This document shows, one piece after another, positions 16,001 to 23,718 of a stretch of 38,301 bases of DNA; the first letter of the stretch is position 1, and the number at the start of each line of letters is the position of its first letter. The stretch comes from CAYJLW01 sp964370965 (lineage in GTDB: Bacteria; Actinomycetota; Acidimicrobiia; UBA2766), in NCBI GenBank assembly GCA_964370965.1, contig CAYJLW010000040.1, positions 1 to 38,301 of the forward strand. The letters are read 5' to 3'. The position numbers were made by a program, and so were the translations under genes. The notes beneath the pieces were generated by a model. The model did not search any database. It was not told the origin of the DNA and saw only the letters and a list, made by a program, of their open reading frames with translations.

Positions 16001-17477
16001 GAAGGGCGACGGCCCCACGGTGATGAAGGTTGCGGAACGCTTCGGCGCCGAAACCCGGGAGGGCGCCTGGTTCGCCCAGCAGAAGGTCGCCTACGACCCC
16101 GACGACCTGCCCGGCTGGGGAGACGCCCACTGGTGGACGAACTACACGGGCGCCCTCAAGCCCGTGAACATGGTGCGCAAGTCCACGATCCAGCTCGGGT
16201 ACAGCTGCTGGGAGTACGTCTGGCAGGAGTGCTGGTCGCCCTTCGCCGGCTCCAGGCTCTGGCTCTACTGGGTGAGCCCCGACAGCCCCGCCCACAACAC
16301 GCCGAACGTGGTCTCCGTCGACGACCCCGCCGCCTACATGGGCTTCTACGACCCCGACGGCGACGCCGGCTGGTTCCCGTTCCTGGAGGACGAGCCCTAC
16401 AAGGGCGAAGACGGCTTCGAAGGCGTGCAGTTCGTCACCGACCTCTTCTTCGACCCCTGGACCCTGTCGTCGATGCGGGACCGGGACGAGAGCGCCGAGT
16501 ACGGCCGGCCCGGAGAGGTCCTCTGGAAGATCGTCAAGGGCCTCGGCGAACCCCCGGACACGGCGGCGGACTTCACCCTGCCTGCCGTCGAGGACACGAA
16601 ACCGCAGAAGTCCGCCCAGACCGTGCAGGCCCTCGCCTGCCTCCCGGGTGTGAACTCCCCGAATCCTCTGCCCGCGGCGACCGTGAAGGCCACCGACGGC
16701 ACGACGATCAGCCTGGAGCAGCTCGCCGCCTGCGACAAGTCCGAGACCTACGAGTGGCGCAAGCTCTCCTACCGGCTGCGGGCGACCCTCGCCGACGGGA
16801 GCACCCGCTACCTCCAGGGCCACGGCGAGTACACGTGGGACTACCCCGGCGGGGACTCCGCCCCCGGCGCGTACCTGAAGGGCTACGGGCCCACCTGGCT
16901 GCAGCGCTTCGAGGCGAGCAAGGCCCAGAAGGACTGGCCGGGCGCCCCCGAGTACGTCATGAGCTCGATGAAGCTCCTCGACAGCGGACACCTCCAGTTG
17001 CAGCTCACGAAGTTCCGGATCGTCTACTTCAAGATCTTCTGGTTCCAGCTTCCCTTCCCGATCCTGAGCCCCCCCACCCGCTACGTGTTCGACCCCTCGG
17101 GCAACGGCGGCCCCGTGGCCGACAAGCCCACGAGCTGGGGCAAGAACGGCGTGAGCGGGGCCGAGCAGTGGCTGGGCACACAGCCGCTGAAGTTCGCGGC
17201 GTCCGTGGCCAAGCCCGTCACCCTGCAGGTGCCGAATCTGCTGGGCTGCGGATCCGGGATGGACTGCACGCTCCGGTGGTACTTCGGCGACGGCACCTCC
17301 GCCGACGGCCTCAAGGTGACCCACACGTACAACCTGGGAGGCAACTACCCGGCGCTGGTGATGGTCTACGACAAGGAGGGCAAGGTGAAGGGCACCCGTC
17401 AGGTCGACGTCAACGTCACCGGCCCCCTCATGGTCATCAGCCCGTTCCCGTGGTGGCCGCCCTGGCCGCTGCCGTGA
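13083..17477 (+). CDS. Giant secreted repeat protein, C-terminal part with PKD domain
   Basis: This is the continuation of the gene starting at 10426, giving 1,464 readable residues here and at least about 2,324 in total. The first codons (TGTLQAQVPASF) complete the unit begun before the gap (GGTIDALPADVE in the previous copy). A third repeat starts at VDVRYW (13326) with AFCEGTW..PACDG and KAWVAYDA. A fourth, looser one is near 13980 (GEFCAG...RRGCLDW). The middle has more Cys pairs (RRCVGSMPALDYMFCHKG) and a duplicated TVDATVDAK. The end holds a PKD-type domain (LRWYFGDGTSADGLKVTHTYNLGGNYP, split by position about 17270-17410) and a Pro/Trp tail (FPWWPPWPLP). No sorting signal or C-terminal membrane anchor is visible, so release or non-covalent wall binding is likely. 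Function unknown. Confidence 0.85.
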   Translation, partial: AAAVETGGPDATETTGTLQAQVPASFSAVLTTVPGTGDKRFLWIGSDPVPEFALSLQATGAAGGSPLGVDIHVGEMPTKANVDVRYWPDGALQTLDAAFCEGTWLTPACDGAAPGAAGDARVVAHRHPGGPPPFAADLPDGDKAWVAYDARDADGDGPAPAAWRAGGELRQVRRLTLAGVAGDVAKLLGLDGVGVVDVDVTTVEGANPEVILRLDDDSVHPVADPADPAKTLGAGGRLHVEGPLAPLPAHMTVKASRFEKFSDPKPENNGTLLVLSGAASSDTTLDVTFLSELPNGVRDVDGEILFSPGGGGVGVPPEWDLTFGTGEFCAGVDFDTGGDSPELGSRRGCLDWEADDRTHLEGGLSYITGDPDRPERYRVFTNSVLPTDLTAQWRPDGTELRHMEAHTNCTLLNSLTRVPGDGGSRSGSDGGEAGGRGGPAHGGAFCDDVDVKLLRLPQADPVGIDYLADPPLAVPHDPADGVFPEFTAAPEGLTVGIVSDSDWGARVHVTDLTDVSYTRIDTGDRDVTDICVEALPTANAFAAGLFHHKLPGLERPLYVDGVLSTRPTRVGLRLDPQVKPNSADVAPLAWLSLLKCHPDPAADLPDPDAPAQVSDVKADLRVRAGDEDYLQQLVATRPADRTPERPDGIDVHVQTQTAATAPPPGLTPISRVGVDATAKVVVADHLVVYPVDLRRCVGSMPALDYMFCHKGFHYEPDDTTEASVKVLSTLKSLGHLRVEVRTHHADTGVTDTTAVDALDDLPGSFAGSFSLRSTARLHVDRLGLAFGGLANPAPDLGSLQAEYWDGATPAHKFGIDDEAHRWPNIRVRIDDVGPKLAARATSYAPEPPNRFPLPQAYATDDCSVKFRDPGVGPALEYVDATVDAKGKGDNLDLTARMLDGGRSALQLSSGGDNTVDATVDAKIVRIQRHLVVDEENGHGEACIDGDLPLSLQAQGVHRVRLSNDGVEWLLGREKGDGPTVMKVAERFGAETREGAWFAQQKVAYDPDDLPGWGDAHWWTNYTGALKPVNMVRKSTIQLGYSCWEYVWQECWSPFAGSRLWLYWVSPDSPAHNTPNVVSVDDPAAYMGFYDPDGDAGWFPFLEDEPYKGEDGFEGVQFVTDLFFDPWTLSSMRDRDESAEYGRPGEVLWKIVKGLGEPPDTAADFTLPAVEDTKPQKSAQTVQALACLPGVNSPNPLPAATVKATDGTTISLEQLAACDKSETYEWRKLSYRLRATLADGSTRYLQGHGEYTWDYPGGDSAPGAYLKGYGPTWLQRFEASKAQKDWPGAPEYVMSSMKLLDSGHLQLQLTKFRIVYFKIFWFQLPFPILSPPTRYVFDPSGNGGPVADKPTSWGKNGVSGAEQWLGTQPLKFAASVAKPVTLQVPNLLGCGSGMDCTLRWYFGDGTSADGLKVTHTYNLGGNYPALVMVYDKEGKVKGTRQVDVNVTGPLMVISPFPWWPPWPLP
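15714..15848 (+). repeat. 24-bp exact direct repeat within the giant protein gene
   Basis: The same 24 bases, encoding VDATVDAK, occur at 15714-15737 and 15825-15848, 111 bp (37 codons) apart. Each copy is itself a near-doubling of GTCGACGCCA(C/A). The repeat is in frame, so the protein carries two VDATVDAK segments, probably matching beta-strands of adjacent sub-repeats. Confidence 0.7.
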
Positions 17478-17677
17478 GACGGTCGGACTCGCCGGCGCCG
17501 GCGGGTGTTCGGGGCTTCAGACCGTCGCCGGCATCCCGGCGAGCTCGGGGGAAGTCAACGCCACGAAAGGGACGCCCGCCGGTGCCGGAACGTCCTGTCC
17601 GGGGACCGGCCCCCGGGTAGTGTTCGGGAACGGCTGGATTTCCCAAGCGCCGCCTCGGCGGCGAGCCGGGGGGTGAG

Positions 17678-18598
17678 TTGTCCGCACACCCGACCTTCCA
17701 TGATCCCGGGGAGGGTTCCGGGCCGGCCCCCGGCCCGACGAGCCCGGTCGCGGTCGTGGCCGACACCGGCTGCGGCCTTCCCTTCGCCCGGGCCCGCTCC
17801 CTCGGCGTGAGCCTCGTGCCGTTCCTGCTCGTCCTCGAAGGCAGGCGTCTCCGTGACGGCGTCGACGTCACGGCCGAGGAGTTCTTCACGTCCCTGGATT
17901 CCTACGACCCGCTGCCCACGACGGCCTCACCCCCCCCGGCGGCGTTCCGGGACGCCTACGAAGCGGCCTGGGCGCAGGGCCGGGACGTCCTCGTCCTCAC
18001 CTGCTCGGCCAAGCTGTCCGCGGCGCACTCCGCCGCGCGACTCGCAGCGGGGGACCCCGCCGGGCGCATCGAGGTCCTCGACACCGGTCTCGCCTCTGCG
18101 GCGGAGGCGCTCACGATCACCGCCGCGGCCCGGGCGTCGGCGGCGGGTGGCGGACTCGCGGAGGTGTCGGCCGCCGCCCACGACGCCGCGGCGCGGATGC
18201 GCCTCCTAGGCACTATCGAGACGTTCCACTACCTGAAGCGCAGCGGGCGCGTGAACGGTGTCGCGGCGTTTGCCGCCGAGGCGCTGCGCATCAAGCCCAT
18301 CTTCGCTATGCGCGCCGGGGAGATCGGGGGCTTCGCCCGCCCGCGGGGACGGGAGGAAGCCCTGCACCGCATCGTGGCGGAGGTCGAGAGCGAGGCGGAC
18401 CATCGGCGGGACGCGGGTGTCCCGGGCCGTCTGCACGTCGCCGCCATGCACGCCGTCTGTGCCGACGACGCCCGCCGGCTCCTCGACGGCGTCGCCCACT
18501 TCGACCCCGTCGAGGTCGAGACGACGGAGTTCACGCCCGTCATGGGGGTGCACACGGGCCCGGGGACCTGTGGGCTCGCCTGGTGGTGGGAGCCGTGA
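17678..18598 (+). CDS. DegV family fatty acid-binding protein (FakB-like)
   Basis: The 306-residue protein has the DegV/EDD fold that holds a single fatty acid. In Gram-positive bacteria FakB proteins present it to the kinase FakA for phosphorylation. Visible family features are VVADTGCGLP near the N-terminus, TTASPPP (the T-S-x-P-type loop), LTCSAKLSAAHSAA, the central TIETFHYLKRSGRV, and HTGPGTCGLAWW at the C-terminus. The TTG start at 17678 is preceded by GGGGGGTGAG. A GC hairpin (17648-17663) lies just upstream of that site. No FakA (Dak2-domain kinase) gene is in the window. The gene overlaps the PlsY-like gene, which suggests joint use of acyl groups. The 200 bp before it (17478-17677) contain GC-rich short palindromes and no gene. 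Confidence 0.88.
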   Translation: MSAHPTFHDPGEGSGPAPGPTSPVAVVADTGCGLPFARARSLGVSLVPFLLVLEGRRLRDGVDVTAEEFFTSLDSYDPLPTTASPPPAAFRDAYEAAWAQGRDVLVLTCSAKLSAAHSAARLAAGDPAGRIEVLDTGLASAAEALTITAAARASAAGGGLAEVSAAAHDAAARMRLLGTIETFHYLKRSGRVNGVAAFAAEALRIKPIFAMRAGEIGGFARPRGREEALHRIVAEVESEADHRRDAGVPGRLHVAAMHAVCADDARRLLDGVAHFDPVEVETTEFTPVMGVHTGPGTCGLAWWWEP

Positions 18599-19209
18599 GG
18601 GCGGTCCTCGCGTGGGCGGTCGCCGGCCTCGTCGCCGGCTCCGTTCCGCCGGCCGTGGTCGTCGGCCGGCTCTGGGGCGTTGACGTGCTCGCCGAGGGGT
18701 CCCGCAACCCAGGGGCGTCCAACGTCCGCCGCCTCGCCGGGATGGCGCCCGCCGTGGTCACGTTCTTCCTGGACTTCGGCGTCGGGATCCTCGCCCCGCT
18801 CGTGCCTCGCTGGGCGGGGGCGCCGCTTGACGCCGCCGTGGCCTGTGCCGTGGGGGCGGTCGTGGGGCGGGCCTTCTCCCCCTGGCTGGGATGGCGGGGC
18901 GGCCGGGCGCAGTCGCTCATCCTGGCCTCGGCGATCGTGCTCGTGCCCAAGGCGGCCGTGGGCGTCCTCGCCGTCTACGCCACGGGGGCGGCCCTGCGTG
19001 AGCTCTCCGTGGCCGGGCTCCTCAACATGTTCGTGCTCCCCGCCCTGTGCGTCCTCTTCTACGGGGGGCTCTGGGCGGTCGCCTACGGCACGTCCGTCGC
19101 CTTCGTGGCTCTGGTCCGGCGCCTCCAGGGCAGTCCCGACGGCCGCCCCTACAGCCGTTGGCAGCGCGTCGTGTTCGACCGGGAGCGTCGCCCGGCTCCG
19201 GCGACGTGA
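18595..19209 (+). CDS. PlsY-like glycerol-3-phosphate acyltransferase, divergent
   Basis: The 204-residue membrane protein has about five hydrophobic segments and the PlsY layout. Motif 1 is GSRNPGASN at 35-43 (canonical GS.N.GATN). Motif 2 is GRAFSPWLGWRGGRAQS at 91-107 (canonical GH.fP..L.FkGGKGVAT). PlsY moves an acyl group from acyl-phosphate to glycerol-3-phosphate. Here the motif 2 His is Arg, the GGKG Lys is Arg, and the usual C-terminal His/Asn motif is not evident. Either the substrate differs or activity is lost. I chose GTG 18595, a GTGA overlap with the DegV stop. An in-frame GTG at 18583 is the alternative. Neighbours: DegV fatty acid carrier upstream and an MFS transporter downstream, both overlapping. 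Confidence 0.78.
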   Translation: MRAVLAWAVAGLVAGSVPPAVVVGRLWGVDVLAEGSRNPGASNVRRLAGMAPAVVTFFLDFGVGILAPLVPRWAGAPLDAAVACAVGAVVGRAFSPWLGWRGGRAQSLILASAIVLVPKAAVGVLAVYATGAALRELSVAGLLNMFVLPALCVLFYGGLWAVAYGTSVAFVALVRRLQGSPDGRPYSRWQRVVFDRERRPAPAT

Positions 19210-20621
19210 ACGAGACGATCGGCCGCCTCTCGGGCGACGTGCGCTCCGTCCTTCGGCGCCGGGAGTTCCGCGCCCTGCTCGCCGGCCAGACGGCGTCGGG
19301 CCTCGGGGACTGGCTCGGGACGCTCGCCCTCATCGCCCTCGTGTACGACGTCACGGGTTCGGAGCTCGCCGTGGGGGCGATGCTCGTCCTCCGGCTGGCG
19401 CCGTCTGTGATCGGGGCCCCGGTGGGCGGCGTCCTCGGGGACCGCTTCGACCGCCGTTCCGTGATGATCTGGGCGGACCTCGTGCGCGCCGGGACGGTGG
19501 CGCTCATCCCGTTCGTGGACGCCCTCTGGTGGATCTACGTGTGGGCGTTCACGACGGAGGTCTTCTCCCTGGTGTTCCTGCCGGCGAGAGACGCCAGCGT
19601 GCCCCACCTCGTCGACGAGGGCGACCTCCCCCTCGCCAACGGGCTCTTCATGGGCGCCACCTACGGGTCGATCCCGATCGCCGGGGGTCTCTTCGCCGGC
19701 ATCGGGGTGGTCGTCGCGCACCGCGAGCTGCCCCTCGGCCTCCCCTCCCAGAGCATCGCCCTGTTCGTGGACGCCGCCACCTTCGTGGTGTCGGCCGCCT
19801 TCGTTGCCCGCCTCCCTGCCCTGCCGGCCCCGCCCCGGCGGGAGGGCAGCGCCCGCAGCGAGCTCGGAGAGTGGCTCGCCGGCCTCCGCGCCGTCCGCCG
19901 GGGCGGCCACACCCGCCTCGCACTCCTCGCCGCCGCCTTCGGGTCCGTCGGCGGCGGGGTTCTCTTCGCGCTCGGGATCGGCTATGTCCGGGAGACCTTG
20001 GGGGCGGGAGAGTTCGTCTTCGGGATCCTTATGGCGTTGTACGGCGCGGGAATCGCCGTCGGTGTGGGGCTCTTGCAGCTTGCCGGGCCCGCCCGTCTGG
20101 CGTGGTGGATGCGTTCCGGGATCCTCCTCGCCGGGGCTGTGCTCGTCGTCATGGGGTTCGTCCCGTGGCTGCCGCTCTCGTTGGCGGCCGCCGGTCTGTT
20201 CGGCACGGGTTTCGCCCTCACCTTCCTCGGGGGTCTCAGCCTCATCCAGCAGGAGACCGACGACGCCCTTCGCGCCCGGGCCCTGGCGGCCCTCAACCTC
20301 ATCATCCGTACGGTTCTCGTGATGTCGGCGGCCCTGTCGGGGTTCCTGGTGGCGCACCTGCCCGCCGTGAGTCTCGGACCGGAGATCTCCGGACGCCGGC
20401 TGCTGTTCGTGGTCGCCGGAGGCGTGATCATGATCCCGGCGTTCCTTCCCGCCGGCCGGGCCGCGGGCGTGGGCCCGGAAGACCCCGGCGACCCGAATGT
20501 GGATCCTGTCCCCCCCGTCCCCCCGGTTCCCCCTGTTGTTCCGGCCGCCCCGGTCTCCCCGGTCCCCTCCGCCGTTCCGGTCCGCCAGAACGAAACTGGG
20601 CGCGCCAGACCCCAGATTTGA
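19206..20621 (+). CDS. Major facilitator superfamily transporter
   Basis: The 471-residue integral membrane protein has about 12 hydrophobic segments. It opens with LLAGQTASGLGDWLGTLAL and carries the loop 2-3 signature GGVLGDRFDRRSVM, as in the MFS_3/enterobactin-exporter-like (EntS) group of exporters. A cytoplasmic loop follows at about residues 195-230. The tail after about residue 420 is Pro/Val-rich (repeated VPPVP) and probably disordered. The GTG start at 19206 overlaps the PlsY-like stop (GTGA). The last 13 codons lie inside the left arm and loop of the terminator-like inverted repeat at 20585-20648. The cargo cannot be read from sequence. Linkage to DegV and PlsY suggests a lipid or amphiphile, which is inference. 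Confidence 0.88.
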   Translation: MNETIGRLSGDVRSVLRRREFRALLAGQTASGLGDWLGTLALIALVYDVTGSELAVGAMLVLRLAPSVIGAPVGGVLGDRFDRRSVMIWADLVRAGTVALIPFVDALWWIYVWAFTTEVFSLVFLPARDASVPHLVDEGDLPLANGLFMGATYGSIPIAGGLFAGIGVVVAHRELPLGLPSQSIALFVDAATFVVSAAFVARLPALPAPPRREGSARSELGEWLAGLRAVRRGGHTRLALLAAAFGSVGGGVLFALGIGYVRETLGAGEFVFGILMALYGAGIAVGVGLLQLAGPARLAWWMRSGILLAGAVLVVMGFVPWLPLSLAAAGLFGTGFALTFLGGLSLIQQETDDALRARALAALNLIIRTVLVMSAALSGFLVAHLPAVSLGPEISGRRLLFVVAGGVIMIPAFLPAGRAAGVGPEDPGDPNVDPVPPVPPVPPVVPAAPVSPVPSAVPVRQNETGRARPQI

Positions 20622-20648
20622 CGCGTGGCGCGCCCAGTTTGGTTCTGG
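20585..20648. terminator. 23-bp near-perfect inverted repeat between convergent genes
   Basis: Arms 20585-20607 and 20626-20648 are reverse complements at 22 of 23 positions, with an 18-nt loop. Each arm contains GGCGCGCC. The TGA of the MFS gene (20619-20621) lies in the loop, and the convergent DsbA-family gene ends at 20671. The position and symmetry fit a bidirectional transcription terminator. No T-tract follows, which is usual for high-GC actinobacteria. The length and near-identity of the arms would also suit a dispersed palindromic repeat element. Confidence 0.65.
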
Positions 20649-20670
20649 GGGGCGGCTGGTGGGGCGGGGA

Positions 20671-21294
20671 TCAGGAGAAGCAGGCGGCGAGGAAGTCGCC
20701 CATGCCGGCCTCGTCGAAGCCGACGACCAGGTGGCCGTCGATGCGGCGGATGTCGAGAGACGGGCAGAAGAAGCTCTCGCCCCCGATGAAGAAGTGGGGG
20801 GAGCCCACGACGCCCCGGGTCCGGCCCTCCTCGTAGTCGGCGAGGACGGCCCCCGTGCCCGGCTGCTCCCCAGGGACCGCGAGGCCGTGGCGGTGCGCGA
20901 GGGGCGCGAGGACTGCCGGATCCGAGACGTCGCGGCCCTGCTCGAAGAGGAGGTCGCGCAGGTCGAGGGCGACGGCCTCGCCCGTGGCGGCCCCGGCGGC
21001 GTTGGCGACGGCGGTGAGCGCCAGCGCGGGCAGGGACGTGGAGGGGAACGCCGCCGGATCGAAGCCGGCGAAGAGGTCCGGGGCCACCCGGGAGCGGATC
21101 TCGGCGATCTCCTCGGCGACGAAGTCGGCGTCCATGGGGCGCCCGTTCACGACCTCCAGGGGCCACGCCCGCGCGCTCAGGTCGACGTCGGGACGGTCCA
21201 GCTCGCGCCGGGCGGCGACGACACGGCGGAGGCCGACGTGCGTGAACGGACACACGACGTCGGCGAACACCTCGATCACGCGGCGGTCTCTCAT
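20671..21294 (-). CDS. DsbA-family thioredoxin-fold protein (FrnE/2-hydroxychromene-2-carboxylate isomerase-like)
   Basis: The 207-residue cytoplasmic protein has a thioredoxin-fold beginning EVFADVVCPFTHVGLRR, an inserted helical domain, and a cis-Pro-type segment GVVGSPHFFIGG near residue 165. The active-site position reads C-P-F-T, so the second Cys of the CxxC pair is Thr. Classic disulfide exchange is therefore unlikely. A monothiol or glutathione-dependent isomerase-like role is possible. ATG 21294 is the natural start; the gene is divergent from the first glycosyltransferase, with 81 bp between them. It is probably not part of the polysaccharide locus. Confidence 0.82.
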   Translation of the reverse strand: MRDRRVIEVFADVVCPFTHVGLRRVVAARRELDRPDVDLSARAWPLEVVNGRPMDADFVAEEIAEIRSRVAPDLFAGFDPAAFPSTSLPALALTAVANAAGAATGEAVALDLRDLLFEQGRDVSDPAVLAPLAHRHGLAVPGEQPGTGAVLADYEEGRTRGVVGSPHFFIGGESFFCPSLDIRRIDGHLVVGFDEAGMGDFLAACFS

Positions 21295-21375
21295 CGGGGG
21301 GACGCTACCGTTGGACGCCGTGGGCAGGCGACGTCAGGTCCCAGGCACCAGGACGAGGACGGAGATTCTCTCCGC

Positions 21376-22587
21376 ATGAAGATAACGCTCGTGGAGTTCG
21401 CCCCCGCCGGGGGCCTCTTCCAGTTCTCCCTGCAGCTCGGGGAGGCCCTCGCTGCCCGGGGCCACGAAGTCGAGCTCGTCACGGGCCGCGATCCCGAGAT
21501 CCGCCCCGGGCACCCCGGCATGCGCCTCGTGGCCGTCCTGCCCACGTGGCGACCCGCTGAGGGCGTGGAGCCGGTCGTCCGCCGCAAGGTGCGTCGGGCC
21601 TGGCGGGCCGTGCTGTACCTGGCGGCGTGGCTGCGCGTCATCGGGCATCTCCGCCGGGCGCGACCGGACGTCGTGCAGTGGTCGGCGTGGCGCTTCGCGC
21701 TCGACGGTGCCCTCGCCGCCTGGCTGGCCCGGCGTCGCCGTGCCCCCTTCATGGCCGTGGTGGCGCACACGCCGGTGCCCCTTGACGAGAACCGGCGGTC
21801 CGGGCCGCTGCACCGTTCCGGCCCCCTCTTCACGCGGGCCCTGGCGGCGGCGTACCGGCGCATGGACGCCGTGTTCGTCCTGGGTGAGAGCTCCCGGGCC
21901 GAGCTCCTGGATGCGTGGCCGGACGTACGCCGCGTCGAAGTCATCCCTCACGGCGACGAGAGCGTGTTCCTGCGCGGCCCCGTGGAGCCGCCCGGCGCGG
22001 CCCCGCCCCGCGTGCTCTTCTTCGGGAACTGGAACCGCTACAAGGACTTCGACCTCCTCCTCGACGCCTTCTCGGAGGTGCGGTCGCGGCTGCCCGGGGC
22101 AGAGATGGTCATGGCCGGTGACGTGGGCAAGGACGTCGATCTCGGCCGCATCGAGAGCCGTGCCCGGAAGGCGGGCAACGTCACGCTGCGCCCCGGCTAC
22201 GTGCCCCGGGACGACGTCGCCGGCCTCTTCGGCACCGCCCGCGTGGTGGCCGTTCCCTACAGGCGGGCCAACCAGAGCGGCGTCGTGCACCTCGCCGGGA
22301 CCTTTGGTCGCCCCGTGGTCGCCACCGACGTGGGCGACATCGGGGACGTGGTCCGGGAGACCGGCGGCGGGCTCCTCGTGCCGGCGGGCGACACCCACGC
22401 CTTCGCCGCCGCGCTCGAGCGCCTCCTCCGGCGCCCCGACGACGCGGACCGCCTCGGGGCCGCCGGGCGCGACGGCGTCACTTCCGGGGCGGCGTGGTCG
22501 ATCGTGGCGGAGCGCGTGGAGTCCGTCTACGCCGACCTCGCCTCCGCCCGTCCGGCGCGCGGTGCCACCGGCCGGTGGTGGGGCTGA
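21376..22587 (+). CDS. Glycosyltransferase, GT-B fold (GT4-like)
   Basis: The 403-residue protein has two Rossmann-like halves. N-terminal FAPAGGLFQFSLQLGEALAARG is the acceptor side with a Gly-rich loop. C-terminal LFFGNWNRYKDFDLLLDAF, TLRPGYVPRDDVAGLF and FGRPVVATDVGDIGDVV bind the nucleotide sugar. The usual E-x7-E motif is replaced by NQSGVVHLAG, a variant found in some GT4 subfamilies. It most likely adds a sugar to the lipid-linked repeat unit on the cytoplasmic side. This is the first gene of the plus-strand run 21376-26413. The next gene starts directly at its stop (TGA-GTG). Confidence 0.87.
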   Translation: MKITLVEFAPAGGLFQFSLQLGEALAARGHEVELVTGRDPEIRPGHPGMRLVAVLPTWRPAEGVEPVVRRKVRRAWRAVLYLAAWLRVIGHLRRARPDVVQWSAWRFALDGALAAWLARRRRAPFMAVVAHTPVPLDENRRSGPLHRSGPLFTRALAAAYRRMDAVFVLGESSRAELLDAWPDVRRVEVIPHGDESVFLRGPVEPPGAAPPRVLFFGNWNRYKDFDLLLDAFSEVRSRLPGAEMVMAGDVGKDVDLGRIESRARKAGNVTLRPGYVPRDDVAGLFGTARVVAVPYRRANQSGVVHLAGTFGRPVVATDVGDIGDVVRETGGGLLVPAGDTHAFAAALERLLRRPDDADRLGAAGRDGVTSGAAWSIVAERVESVYADLASARPARGATGRWWG

Positions 22588-23718
22588 GTGGCGGGGAGGG
22601 CGGGGCCGGGGCGCGAGGAGCCGGAGGGGAGCCTCGCCGTGTGCGCCCTGGACCTCGGCGACCCCCGTGTCCGGGACGTCTGGCTCCGCCTGCAGGAGGC
22701 CGGCGGCGTACCCACCCCCTTCCTCTCCTGGGAGTGGTTCTCGGCAATGGCCGACGTGGACGAGCTCGCCGGCCGAGTGAAGGTCGTCGCCGCCTTCGAC
22801 GACGAGACCGCCGTCGGTCTCCTCCCTCTGGAGTGCGACGACGGCGGCCCCGGGGGACTCCGCACGGTCGGCGTCGCCGGGTGGCGGTGGCTCACACCCG
22901 ACCACGTGGACGTCGTGGCGGAGCCGACCCGAGCTACCGCCGTCGCCGCCGCGATCGTCGGCCACGTCGCCGCCCGGCGGGACTGGGACCTGCTCGACTT
23001 CGACGGTCTCGTCGCCCGGGGCGCCGTGGCGGAGGCCCTGCGGGGCATGCACCGGCCGGGGCGCCTTTTCCGGCGGCCCGAGGAGGACTGCCCGGCGCCC
23101 TACCTGCAGATCCGGCCCGGCGCGAAGCTCGGGAGTCCGAGCCTGCGCAAGGGGATCCGCCGGGACGTCAACAAGGCGGAGAGGTCCGGGGGCGGGTTCT
23201 TCGAGGCTCGGTCCGAGCAGGACGTGGCGGCCTTCATGGAGGACGTCATCCGGCTCCACGTCGAGCAGTGGGGGGACGAGTCGGCCGTCTTCGCCACCGA
23301 CGCCCGGCGCCGCTTCCACCGCCTTGCCGCCACGCGCCTGGCCGCGACCGGCCACGCCCGCTGCTACCGGCTCGTCTTCGGGGACGAGACCGCCGCCGCC
23401 CACTATGCCCTCGTGTGGGGCGCCACCCTGTACCTCTACGTCGCCGGCCGCAGGGAGGGCATGGGCAAGAGCCCCGCCACTGCCTGTGACGGGCTGGCGG
23501 TCATGGGGGCGATCGAGGAAGGCTTCGGCGAGGTGGACCTCTGCAGGGGGACGCACCCCTGGAAGCTGCGCTTCACGGACACGGTCCGCCACGACGTCCG
23601 CGCCCGGATCGTGCGCGCCTCGCCGCGCAGCGCCGCCGCGGCGCTTCGCGGTGCCCTGCGGCGCATGCGGGCGGGACGTCGGAGGGAGCGACCGGGGGCG
23701 ACCCCGGAACTGCCATGA
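22588..23718 (+). CDS. FemAB/BioF2-like GNAT acyltransferase
   Basis: The 376-residue protein matches the BioF2-like acetyltransferase family (FemAB/CelD-related double GNAT fold) common in exopolysaccharide loci. Typical parts are FLSWEWFSAMA near the N-terminus, the basic helix RKGIRRDVNKAERSGG in the middle, and AHYALVWGATLYLYVAGRREGMGK with CRGTHPWKLRF towards the end. FemAB relatives transfer amino acids or acyl groups to cell-wall or glycan acceptors. It starts with GTG immediately after the preceding stop and overlaps the next glycosyltransferase by 4 nt (ATGA). The donor is unknown. It is one of two candidate acyltransferases for the carrier-bound product of the 28191-31154 genes. Confidence 0.78.
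   Translation: MAGRAGPGREEPEGSLAVCALDLGDPRVRDVWLRLQEAGGVPTPFLSWEWFSAMADVDELAGRVKVVAAFDDETAVGLLPLECDDGGPGGLRTVGVAGWRWLTPDHVDVVAEPTRATAVAAAIVGHVAARRDWDLLDFDGLVARGAVAEALRGMHRPGRLFRRPEEDCPAPYLQIRPGAKLGSPSLRKGIRRDVNKAERSGGGFFEARSEQDVAAFMEDVIRLHVEQWGDESAVFATDARRRFHRLAATRLAATGHARCYRLVFGDETAAAHYALVWGATLYLYVAGRREGMGKSPATACDGLAVMGAIEEGFGEVDLCRGTHPWKLRFTDTVRHDVRARIVRASPRSAAAALRGALRRMRAGRRRERPGATPELP

Noticed and set aside
14867..17620. A 917-codon plus-strand frame and an 800-codon minus-strand frame (14922-17324) over the giant protein gene
   Set aside because: Both are low-complexity shadows (Arg/Pro/Gly- or Val/Gly/Glu-rich). The frame ending at 17477 carries the repeats, Cys pairs and PKD domain.
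22588..23718. FemAB-like protein as a peptidoglycan bridge-forming enzyme
   Set aside because: The sequence fits the BioF2-like acetyltransferases of polysaccharide loci better than true FemX/A/B, and it is embedded between glycosyltransferase genes.
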